Origin: Dactylis glomerata
Taxonomy: Eukaryota; Streptophyta; Magnoliopsida; Poales; Poaceae
DNA: 64,000 nucleotides
Direction of reading: 5' to 3'
Assembly: GCA_007115705.1 (NCBI GenBank)
Contig: QXEO01000548.1
Span: 9,002,383 to 9,066,382, forward strand
The translations under genes and the position numbers were made by a program. Shown here one piece after another: positions 45,470-55,131 of this stretch (the stretch's first letter is position 1; each line of letters begins with the position of its first letter). The notes under the pieces are model-generated. The model searched no databases. It worked only from the letters and a program-made list of their open reading frames with translations, and was not told the origin of the DNA.

Positions 45470-46633
45470 GATCTACAAATTATTTGCAAAGTTAATTTAG
45501 ACTAAGTTCATAATAGAATGAGTTCAGGTTAAATCAAAATTCCACGTGAACTCCCACTTAAAAACAACATCCCTCCTAGTTTTCTTAAGTGATTACACGA
45601 ACCAAATCCACTATACCGCAACCGATCATCACGTGCAACGGCATAGTTTCAAAGGCAAACATCACCATATTCATCATATCAACCATATGACTCATGCTTA
45701 ACCTTTCGGTTCGTGTTCCGAGGCCATGTATGTACATGCTAGGCTCGCCAAGTAGAACCATAACATTTGCGTGTGTAAAACTGTCTTACACCCGTCGTAT
45801 GTGAACGTAGAGTCTATCACACCCGATCATCACGAGGTGTCTCAAAACGACGAACTTTCTTGACGGTGCATGTTATGGGAGAACACATTTTATCTTGATA
45901 TTTATGTGAGAGGGATCATCTTATAATGCTACAACGCAATCAAATCTAAGCAGAATAAGATGCATAAAAGGATAAACATCACATGCATATATAATGTGAT
46001 ATGATATGGTCCTTCACGCATTCGATCTCCATCTTGTGCGTCATGGCATGATCTCTATCATTCCACCGGCGTAGCACCAAGGTCCATGGCGCGCCACCTT
46101 AGTTATCTTCCTCCATTACAATATATCACTTGGATATATATATTTGGCACGCAGGCCATTTAAATGAAAAGACAACCATATGGCTCCTGCCGGTTGTTTA
46201 TAACTTACAAAAGGATCATTGCATACAATTTGTAACATAAACAATTTAACCATATCATATCACATGCCCTGCAAAAATAAGTTAAACGTTTCTAATTTGT
46301 CTTGCATATTTTACGTGGTTTGGGGCTTTCTAGGAAGAACCGTTCTTACCTACGAACAGGTAACCACAACGGTGATAAAAATATTATTAATAACTCTTTG
46401 TAAAATAGATCATAACTATAGTGAGAGAAACGTGCACCCGCAAAGCCACATATGCCGAAGGATGTCAAGTGTGGGATAAGTCTCGTGAACGCGGTCACGT
46501 AAGGTTAGTCTCGGGCAGCTTCAATCCCACTATGCCATTATGATCCAAAATACAAAATAAATTGCAATAACATGATCATCAACGCCCACATCCACATGTG
46601 TTCTAACCGTGCATACTAACTACGCATAGAGAT
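45470..46633 (-). other. Leader of Copia (minus)
   Basis: About 1.16 kb between the PBS and the gag start; no credible ORF. Contains short tandem TATATA stretches near 46131-46142. Equivalent to 14801-15869 in the plus Copia. Confidence 0.7.
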
Positions 46634-46646
46634 GGCTCTGATACCA
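46634..46646 (-). promoter_or_regulatory. PBS of Copia (minus)
   Basis: Minus-strand TGGTATCAGAGCC, complementary to the 3' end of initiator Met-tRNA, one base from the LTR end CCATCA. Confidence 0.95.
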
Positions 46647-46647
46647 C

Positions 46648-48334
46648 TGATGGGTTCGTAGCATAGAAAACAAAAATTTTCCTACGCATGAACACAAAAC
46701 TAGCCAAGAACATCTACGAGATGGTACCAACAGAGACTAACCCTCGAAGACCGGTAGCGGGGATTACGTTCTCGCACAAACATTGCCGATAGAGACTCGA
46801 CGAAGCCACACGTAGTCGACGTAGTCGTTCACTTGACGTAGTCGACGTAGTGGTTCACTTGACGATCTCGAGATCATGTACACGGCGCCACAACCGGCGG
46901 CACCTCCGTACTCGGTCACACGTACGGCTTGTCATCGTCTCCTCTACGCCCTCGGTCCAGCGGGGCAGCGGAAGAAGGGATTCGCCGGATACTCCAACAC
47001 TGACTTCTCCAAGTGTGTGAATCTTGAACTAACAATCCGGCCGAGCTTCGCTAAGCAAAGACAGATTTGGGGCAGCAACTTTGCGGGAGAGGGGAAGAAC
47101 CAAGTGTGTGAATCATGGAGGAGAGGGGGGTTTTATAGGGGAGGAGAGGGCAGCCCCCTTGGGGGGTGCACCGACCCCTAGGAGGAGGTCCTCCTCCTCA
47201 TCATGGTGGTAACCCCCCCTTCATGGTGGTAACCCCCTCGTCAACATGAGGTAACCCCCATTTTCATTTTGCATGACATTCATGCTAATTAAAATTCACA
47301 CTTATTGATTTAATAAAACATTTTTATTTCTTTAATATTTGTTAATTCATTCAATTAACAAACATTAACAAATACACCCTTGAGTTATTTCGATATCCCG
47401 AAATAGTTTCGGTGCTTTTCTGAAACAACCCTCATGCTGTCCTGTAATTCAATCGGAGTATCATATCCACTCAAAAACGACGGCGAACCTTAAGTGTGTC
47501 ACCCTATGGTTCGTGAATAACGTGGATATGATCGAGACTCCTCTCCGATCAATAATCATCAGCGGGATCTGAAAATCCATGATGACTCCCACTTACTCAA
47601 CGATGAACTAGTGATCGTGTGAACCAATAACGAACATAGTTAATTCCTTTTGTCTCGCGATATTATTACTTGTCCGAGATCCGATCATTTGGTATCAACC
47701 ATACCTAGTTCGATCTCGTTCCTGACAAGTCTCTTTACTCGTTCCGTGATAATGCATTCCCGTGACCTAGTCGCATGCTTGCAAGCGATTCCAATGCAAT
47801 ATCACCGAGAAGGGCCCAGAGAATATCTTCCCGTCATCGGGTCGGACAAATTCCACTCTTGATCCATGAGCCTCAACTAATATTTTCAGAATACTCAAAT
47901 CAACCTTTATAATCACCCTGTTATGGTGTGACGTTTGATATCATCAAAGCACTCTTCCGGTATCAGTGATTAACATGATCTCATGGTCTGAGGATTAGAA
48001 CTATTTCGTCTGAGTTTGATATAGCAATGAAACTTGATGACTTGATCGTATTGCTATTTGTACTATGGGTGTGAGTGTTCATCACATCATTCTTCTAATG
48101 ATATGACCCCGTTATTAACAACATCCAATGTTCATGATCAGGAAACCTTGATCATCGGTTAATCAATGAGCTAGTATAAAAGAGAGGCTTTACTAGGAAC
48201 CTTTTAGTTTATTAATCACACAAGTATTAATGTTTCCAATTAATACAATTCTAGCATGAGAAATAAACATCTATTATGAACACGGAATAATATAATAATA
48301 ACTTTATTATTGCCTCTCGGGCATATTCCTTTCA
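46648..48334 (-). repeat. 5' LTR of Copia (minus)
   Basis: 1687 bp, collinear with 35224-36915 with scattered substitutions (a few percent by eye). TATA box as TTTATA on the plus strand at 47132-47137. Confidence 0.9.
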
Positions 48335-48641
48335 CAATTCTCTCCCCTGCTCATAATGACATCGATATGGAGGATGCTGGTGGTCAGTTTGGCTCGATGC
48401 CAGAAACCAACCCAACGACTGAAGCCACGGCTAATGATGTCGTTCTAAGTAAAAAGGTCTCAGGCTCGTTCCAAGGTCAGATGGCGGATGCTTCTGCGGG
48501 GGGCAGCTCGTTTTGGAGGCAAAAACAACTTGAGATCGTCGACCTTATCACCAGCCAAGAAAATGCCAGCAATCAGCTATCGAGCGGTATTTCCGCTTTT
48601 GTAGAAAAGACAACAACCATGAAGAAGGTATGTACTCCCAG

Positions 48642-48904
48642 TAGCCCCCGAGCAACATGGCGGATTTTCGTAGATGATCCGGTATGGTGCTCTAAGAAAA
48701 ACTACTTTAACTTTGCATAATATAGCCCCCGAGTGCCGTCATATTCTGCGGCGCTCTTAGAGAACTTAAATTTTGCACTGAGTAGCCCCCGAGCGTTATG
48801 GCGGATAACTATCTGGCATAAAGCTCTAAGAAGACTAAAAAATCATAATGAGTAGCCCCCGAGCGTTATGGCGGATTACTGTCCGGCATAAAGCTCTAAG
48901 AGTG
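48642..48904. repeat. Hairpin-PPT repeat array 1 (4 units, in intron 3)
   Basis: Four units of about 65-75 bases, each TAGCCCCC + GAGC arm + loop + GCTC arm + TAAGAG, starting at about 48642, 48723, 48783 and 48852. Arms pair over 9-16 positions in each unit although their sequences differ. The array fills most of intron 3 of the antisense gene (48628-48930). On the element's own strand each unit ends GGGGGCTA, like the PPT. Confidence 0.75.
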
Positions 48905-49429
48905 ACTAACACATAATATTGTTTTGCCAGAATTACAAGAAAGTTGTGGAGGACCTGGTCCAAGTCGTCAGCTCGCAGGAGAAGGAGCTGGCGGAAAAGA
49001 GCACTCTTGTGGCAGACTTATAGCAGCAGCTCGAGAATAGCAGTAATTTTCCTTTGTTTTTGACAAATTGAAGTACCTTTGCGCTAACCGATCAATACTC
49101 TGTTATTATTTCCGCCATGCAGATGCTGCCAAGCTGAAGTCCACACTCGAGGGGGTGGAAAAGGGCCATGCTATCCCGATGGAGGGGTTGCAACAGCAGC
49201 TCCAAAAATCTTTGGCCTCGAATACCCTCCTCGAAGAGAAACTCAAGGACCAGGAATGCCAGAACCGCCAGAAGCAAAAGGAGGTAGAGGATCTTCATAA
49301 AGCCGCCGCTGAATTTGAAAAGCGGCAAGATGGCTTCAACGAAGTCCTCGATCATTTCCAGAAGACTCTACTAGGTATCGATGGCTCTCCATACTGTGTA
49401 GTTTGTAATAATGTGTTATGTAGAGTATG

Positions 49430-50062
49430 TGTCGTGGTTCTTACGACACGTATGCCATGAGGGGTACCTCAAGGCGATAGAAAGAGGGGATAGGCAATCT
49501 GGTGCCCGGGACGGTGATAGACAGGGATTACCCAGGTTCACGTCCCCGCGGTGGAGGATCGCTACATCCTGCTACAACTCACTATAATGGCACAATGTGT
49601 ACAGGTTACAATGGTTGTGCTGGTCGCGATGCGATCTGCTATGTCTTAGCTATTCTAGCTATCTCATGGCCTCAAGGGCTCCTCCACGCCGGCTTATAAA
49701 GGCGCCTGGCGTGGGCATCACGGTGGTTCCGGGGCGGATACAATATGGAGTCCTAGACTAAGTCCTATGCGTGTACTATAAGGCAACCTGCCATGGGCCT
49801 GTCTTCGGATCCGCCATAAGCTCCTGCGTCCAGTAATCCACCATGGTATGGCAGCATTGAATCTGCCATAAGCTCCTGCCGTCTGGGAATCTGCCATGGC
49901 ATGGCAGCGTGGAATCTGCCATGGCATGGCAGCCTTCAATCCGCCATACCACCAGCAACTAGGCCGCCCGGTTGGCTATCCGCCATACCACCTCCATGGG
50001 CCACCCTGGTTTGCCGGTATGAGACTACGTCACTGGTATACCCGTTTGGTATATCCACAACA
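49430..50062 (-). repeat. 3' LTR of the small non-coding element
   Basis: 633 bp. Shares with the Tat LTR the stretch CTCCACGCCGGCTTATAAAG and the terminal GGTATATCC(C/A)CAACA, but is otherwise distinct and longer. Contains several ATCTGCCATGGCATGGCAG-type short repeats (49855-49945). Confidence 0.9.
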
Positions 50063-50412
50063 GTAGCCCCCAGAGTTCTTTGAGATCTTCTCTTCTGTCT
50101 TCAATGCTTGATGGGCTTTTTATCTTCGTCTTCAAGATAGTCGCGTGAAAGATCTCGTAGAGCTCCCAAAGAATAAATTTTATCCGCCTAGAACTTTAGG
50201 CGGACCAGTGACGTCTCATACTTGCATGGCAATTCTCCAGATACATGCTGGTATGCTACTGCGAACGAATCCAAGGCAGATAACTAGTATTTTTTCTGAG
50301 CTCAAGGAACGTTCTTTCCAGTATAAGATATTGCCTTGAGGCTTACCAAACAGTGAGCGCAAAATTATCGCACTGCTTCTGTTTTTGAACTTCGATGCTT
50401 TTACACCATGTG
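50063..50412 (-). other. PPT and adjoining interior of the small element
   Basis: PPT at 50063-50075 (CTCTGGGGGCTAC on the minus strand), then about 340 bases without ORF or recognisable repeat. Confidence 0.6.
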
Positions 50413-50774
50413 TAGCCCCCGAGCGCCATGGCGGGTTCTCATAGAGAATCCATCAGGGTGCTCTTAGAGAAACTACTTAGAATATTTAGCATGTAGCCCC
50501 CGAGCACCGCTACGCAATTTTCCTAGTGGTGCTCTCAGAAGACTTAGGATTTTTTCTAGCTGTAGCCCCCGAGCGTTATGGCGGATTTCTATCCGGCATA
50601 GGGCTCTAAGAGAACTACGTAGTTAAAATGCGATGAGTAGCCCCCGAGCATTATGGTGGATTTTTATCCAGCGCAATGCTCTAAGAGAACTTCACAAAAT
50701 TTAGCATCGGTGTAGCCCGCGAGTATCAAGGCGGAATTCACTTTAAAATCCGGCTTGATGCTCTTAGAGAACTT
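50413..50774. repeat. Hairpin-PPT repeat array 2 (5 units)
   Basis: Units start at about 50413, 50492, 50562, 50637 and 50712, with a sixth trailing TAGCCCCCGAG-like motif near 50805. Each has the layout seen at 48642-48904. Stems differ between units but stay paired: GAGCACC with GGTGCTC, GAGCATT with AATGCTC, GAGTATCAAG with CTTGATGCTC. Confidence 0.75.
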
Positions 50775-50971
50775 CACCAGTTATTAGATTAACATAATGT
50801 GGTCGCAGCCCCCGAGCGGCCAGCTCCAAGATGGCCTGCTCCAAGGTGACCTCAAGGCATCCTACTCCATGGCGGTCTCAAGGCATCTTGTGCCATGGCG
50901 GACTGCTCCAAGGTGGCCACTCCATGGCGGACTCAAGGCGGTCTGCTCCATGGCGGACTTCTCCAGGGTGC

Positions 50972-51152
50972 CGCTCCATGGCAGATTTGGGGTTGCCATC
51001 GAAAGTGACCGCTCCATGGCAGATTTGGGCTGCCATCAAAGGTGACTGCTCCATGGCAGATTTGGGCTGCTGTCGATGGTGTCCGCTCCATGGCGGATTT
51101 GGGCTGCCATCAAAGGCGGCCGCTGCATGGCAGATTTGGGCTGCCATCGAAG
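50972..51152. repeat. 37-bp tandem repeat, about 5 copies
   Basis: Unit CTCCATGGCAGATTTGGGC followed by TGCCATCAAAGGTGACTG-like sequence. ATGGCAG and CTGCCAT inside each unit are complementary, so each can fold. It ends in another TAGCCCCCGGG motif at about 51153. CCATGGCGG-type degenerate copies extend upstream to about 50860. Confidence 0.8.
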
Positions 51153-53293
51153 GTAGCCCCCGGGTATTTGAGCTGAATGGCTCGAAAACACCTCTGATCG
51201 GGCACCAGCAAAGCGTCCAAGCGTCATATGTACCTGTGACATGAAACAAAACACAATTGTATTAAATCGTTCTTGTGTTCAACGAACAAATGCAAGGCGG
51301 GTAAAACACGGCCATTGAACAGATGTTTTAAAGCTGAAACTATGCAGCAGTTGAACAACATAAAACTGTCAAGGCGGAAAAAACTCGACTATCTTGAACA
51401 GTTCATGTGCATTTAATATGATTTTTAGCAAGTGCTGGTTTATCCGTTCTTCTGGTTTATATGCTTGACTTTTCGTGAGATGGTAAACTTTTGCACGAAC
51501 AATCCGCCAAGGCGATAGCGCTTAATAGCAGCCGTCTAAAACCTTGGAAACGGATGGCGGCTTTAAAGTGCCAAAATGTCACTACTCGGGAATCCACATA
51601 TAAAACATCAGAAAACGTGTAGGCCAAAAAACTTAAGCTAACACCGGATGGCGGATTTTTGTATGATACTGGCGCCTTTAGAGGCAAGCCAGTCAAAATT
51701 TACTCACGAGCACAAGGCAAATCGTGGAAAAGTTATGATCAAAACAAAAGCGGTAAAAGACTCAGAATATGAGTGAACCAATCTTTATCATATGATCATA
51801 AAAATATGAAATGTTAAATATAAATAGGGACTTAGCTGTTTAAACGAAGTCGATGTGGGTCACGACGAAGTAGTCCTCAATGGCGGCAAAGCCAGCTATG
51901 GCGGAGAGCAATCTGTAGCAGCGACAAAGTTGATTATGGCAGAAACAGAATCTTAAACACAAGAGGCCAGGCCGGCCTTTGTGAAGGATAATCTGCAACG
52001 GCGGCAAAGCCAACAACGCCGAACATAGAGGTATAGCGAATAACAGTCGTGGCAGACTAGAAGTAGTCCGCAACAGCCAAACTGCATCTGCCATATATGT
52101 GGTTGACCCTAGCGGGTAGACGAAGATATGGTTGTTTGTCACATCGGAAAATATGATCATGCATGCCTCGCCGCAATATCCATGCGCGTACAAGGTAATT
52201 GCATGTTCACGTGAGGGTGTAGTACTAGCTATGCTTGACTGCTTTCCGTGAGGTAGCTGTACTAGTAATTTGAAGGCGGCTCTCCCTGGGACTTGATCCG
52301 CTGCGCGTTCAGGCATTGGCTGTCGATTATGGCGGAGGCAATGTCGAAGTAGACTATGGCGGAACCTGCTGCAGCGCATATAGCCTGCTGCTGCGCAGAC
52401 ATGCGCAACACAGAAGTTATGGCGGAATCAATGTCGTCCACGAGGAGGGCAGCCGAGCTATGCACGTACAAACTTCAAGCTAGAAGCTCTTTCAGTAGTC
52501 GGCGGTGACGATGATGTCGAAATGAATCAGTCCATGATGGCGGCAAAGATGGTTGCAGCGGATTTAGAGTAATCTGCAGCTGCGACAAAGCCGACCATGG
52601 CAAAGTCGGAGTAATCCGTGGCAGCGGCGAAGCCAGCGACACCGAGCAGATGTAGCGACGTGGCAGAGCCGAAGTAATCTTACGCCGGCAATGGCGGAGA
52701 CAGAGTCATAGTCGGCCACCAAGTCTTCTCCGACGACGGCAAAATTCATGCTGACACACACTCTTCCGCCTAGACTTTTTGCTTGCAATTAGTCCAATGC
52801 AAACGATGGATCCGATCGGCGCAGTATTGGAGCGCGGCAACGTATGCGACAGGGAGGAATCAATCGAGCCACTGGAACGCGCACGATGGGAGATCCTACA
52901 CCCGTGACATCGAGCCGGTGGCATAGCCAAAACTTATCTGCCATTGTTGATGAAGTATTTCGCCATAGCGGCGAAGCCAATGATGGCGGAGATAAAATCA
53001 TCCGCACACGAGGTGAAACCATCTGTGGCGAAGTAGGAGTAATCCGCGGAGGCGGCAAAGCCAGCGACGCCGAGCTGATGTTGAAACGTGGCAGCTCGAC
53101 AATCAGGTAAGATCGGCGCCGCCTCAAACACAAGGGATCAGGACGATCCGCCAGTGTGAGGGCTGTTACGTCGAGCCCCCGATTGCCTAGCCTGGGGCGG
53201 TAATGAACTTTCCGCCAGTGTTGCAGATGAAAGCGATCCGACCGCCGTCGAAGACCGTGAGAAATCCGCCCGGATCGATTCCAGACGCCACCG
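51153..53293 (-). other. Remaining interior of the small element
   Basis: About 2.1 kb without a coding region. From about 51860 to 53150 it is built of strongly diverged repeats containing GCGGCAAAGCCAGC and GGAGTAATCCG, roughly 40-70 bases apart. Short ORFs arise from the repeat composition only. Confidence 0.55.
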
Positions 53294-53312
53294 CCCCACG
53301 GTGGGTGCCAAC
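53294..53312 (-). promoter_or_regulatory. PBS of the small element
   Basis: Minus-strand GTTGGCACCCACCGTGGGG beside the 5' LTR, one change from the Tat PBS at 62311-62329. Confidence 0.8.
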
Positions 53313-53945
53313 TGTCGTGGTTCTTACGACACGTATGCCATGAGGGGTACCTCAAGGCGATAGAAAGAGGGGATAGGCGATCTGGTGCCCAGGACGGTGA
53401 TAGACAGGGATTACCCAGGTTCATGTCCCCGCGGTGGAGGATCGCTACATCCTGCTACAACTCACTATAATGGCACAATGTGTACAGGTTACAATGGTTG
53501 TGCTGGTCGCGATGCGATCTGCTATGTCTTAGCTATTCTAGCTATCTCATGGCCTCAAGGGCTCCTCCACGCCGGCTTATAAAGGCGCCTGGCATGGGCA
53601 TCACGGTGGTTCCGGGGCGGATACAATATGGAGTCCTAGACTAAGTCATATGCGTGTACTACAAGGCAACCTGTCATGGGCCTGTCTTCGGATCCGCCAT
53701 AAGCTCATGCGTCCAGTAATCCACCATGGTATGGCAGCATTGAATCTGCCATAAGCTCCTGCCGTCTGGGAATCTGCCATGGCATGGCAGCGTGGAATCT
53801 GCCATGGCATGGCAGCCTTCAATCCGCCATACCACCAGCAACTAGGCCGCCCGGTTGGCTATCCGCCATACCACCTCCATGGGCCACCCTGGTTTGCCGG
53901 TATGAGACTACGTCACTGGTATACCCGTTTGGTATATCCACAACA
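53313..53945 (-). repeat. 5' LTR of the small non-coding element
   Basis: 633 bp, the same length as 49430-50062 with about eight substitutions, mostly transitions. Confidence 0.9.
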
Positions 53946-54410
53946 GTATGACACCTTGTTTGTTTCCGCTATGTAGTGACCCTGGAGCAAGGCGAGGCGG
54001 ATTCCGCCACAGGCTTACGCATGGCCACCGACGCGGCAAAGAAGGAGTTGGATGGCCTTCTTAATGCTGGTCGTCAGGCGTGCGGGAGTCTGCAGATAGC
54101 GGGTTCATCTGGCCTTACCGCCATAGGGCTCACCAAGAAGCTGCTGCTCGTGCCTGGGCTGGTGGCGGACTAGAAGCAGTCTTTCGCTCGGGGTGGTGCC
54201 AGAACTGCTTTAACTTTGGCAAAGGCCCACTACCCCGAGCTGGACCTGGACTTGATCACCTCCGGCATCCCGGAGAGCGACGAGGACGGAGTGTCGGTGG
54301 ACGAGGCCGCCATCTGGCAGAGTGTGCTAGGATATGATCAGCTCTGTGCCCTGGGCACTCAGCTGAACGTATACTATGAAGCATACGATCTGCCGGGGTC
54401 TCCAAGCTAG

Positions 54411-55131
54411 GCTTCGGCGTCAGTCTCTACAGCCACTGCTGGTGCTGATGGCAGCGATGATGTGTCCTCTGCTATTCCGCCATCTTCTTAAGTTATACCC
54501 TGCAATATGGCAGGAAGAAAACAATGCATCAATTCGGCCCCTGAGTGGGTCTATAAGTTTAAACTTTAAACTACGTGTAAGCTTGTACTATGCCTATGGC
54601 AGATCAGAGAATGCTTTTGAACTTATGTCACAGTTTTATCAAGTCTTTTAAGTGGTTTGTGTGCGAAAAAACTGCCAGGCCTATTTTTATGCAACTTGCA
54701 GCAGTTTGACATGCTCAAAAAACAACACTTTGAAAAAAATTCACACGTAGGATTATGCAATCCGCCATCTGGCTCTTTGTGCTTGGCTTTTCATGAGATG
54801 GCAGAATCTTCGCGCGAACAATCCGCCAGGGCGACGATACTTAATAGCAACCATCCAAAACCCTTAGCAGATAGCGGCTTAGATCGTCAAAAAGTCACTA
54901 CCCGGGAATCCACACAAAGAGCATCAGATAGAGATTAAAACATAAATATGCTACGCCGACCGCTTATGGCGGATTTAAAAAGATGCAAGTGCAGAGCATA
55001 ATTGCGCAAAGGTTCCATACGATCTAAATGAACGATAAAGGAGGAAAAAGACTCAGAAAAAATCAATAGTGAACTAGATGCTTTATTTCATTGATCATAT
55101 AGAGGTGCCTATTACATAGCCTAGATAAGTG
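54411..55131. other. Non-coding stretch between convergent genes of the Tat element
   Basis: 720 bases between the stop of the antisense gene and the end of pol; presumably both 3' UTRs. No counterpart of antisense gene 2 from the other element is visible here. Confidence 0.5.

Larger units (their letters stand above)
35224..48334 (-). mobile_element. Copia (BARE/Angela-like), minus strand, with nested solo LTR
   Basis: A full element with a perfect TSD CAATT (35219-35223 and 48335-48339). It lies inside exon 3 of the Tat antisense gene. LTRs are 35224-36915 (3') and 46648-48334 (5'), about 1.69 kb. The PBS at 46634-46646 (initiator-Met tRNA, TGGTATCAGAGCC) and PPT at 36916-36928 give the minus orientation. 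The gag-protease-integrase-RT-RNase H order is the Copia order. It is interrupted in RT by the solo LTR 38470-43001. The polyprotein has several in-frame stops and an altered integrase residue, so it is inactive. BARE/Angela affinity is inferred from LTR features such as the CCTCTMGGGCATATTCC terminus. Confidence 0.9.
49430..53945 (-). mobile_element. Small non-coding LTR element related to the Tat family
   Basis: Exactly bounded by the TSD GTATG (49425-49429 and 53946-53950), with two 633-bp LTRs (49430-50062 and 53313-53945), a PBS at 53294-53312 and a PPT at 50063-50075. The interior (3.25 kb) has no gag or pol. It consists of repeat arrays that include the hairpin units found in the Tat element. 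LTR termini (TGTCGTGG...CAACA), PBS and PPT resemble those of the Tat element 32464-62856, so that family probably supplies its proteins. The LTRs differ at about eight sites by eye (about 1.3 percent), much less than the host Tat LTRs, consistent with later insertion. It lies within intron 5 of the antisense gene. Confidence 0.9.
33581..54410 (+). pseudogene. Antisense gene of the Tat element, 6 exons, split by two insertions
   Basis: Exons: 33581-34696, 34762-35072, 35136-35223 joined to 48340-48627 across the Copia, 48931-49042, 49123-49374 and 53977-54410. All introns are GT...AG; the small element 49430-53945 lies in intron 5. The joined frame is 2601 nt. In-frame stops at 33923-33925, 34298-34300, 49021-49023 and 54171-54173 mark decay without a frameshift. 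Exon 1 has an acidic N-terminus, then the PF04195-type domain (LSMPPSSFFTNLLKFYGLQ, YAALCEGFLGIRPK). Exons 4-5 form a coiled coil (LEEKLKDQECQNRQKQKEVE). Exon 6 contains LAKAHYPELDLDLITSGIP. Exon number and phases match the antisense gene at 21.1-23.9 kb. Function unknown. Confidence 0.8.

Noticed and set aside
51840..53140. Coding region on the minus strand with ORFs up to 211 codons
   Set aside because: The ORFs arise from diverged GCGGCAAAGCC-type repeats; several frames are open together and none resembles gag or pol.
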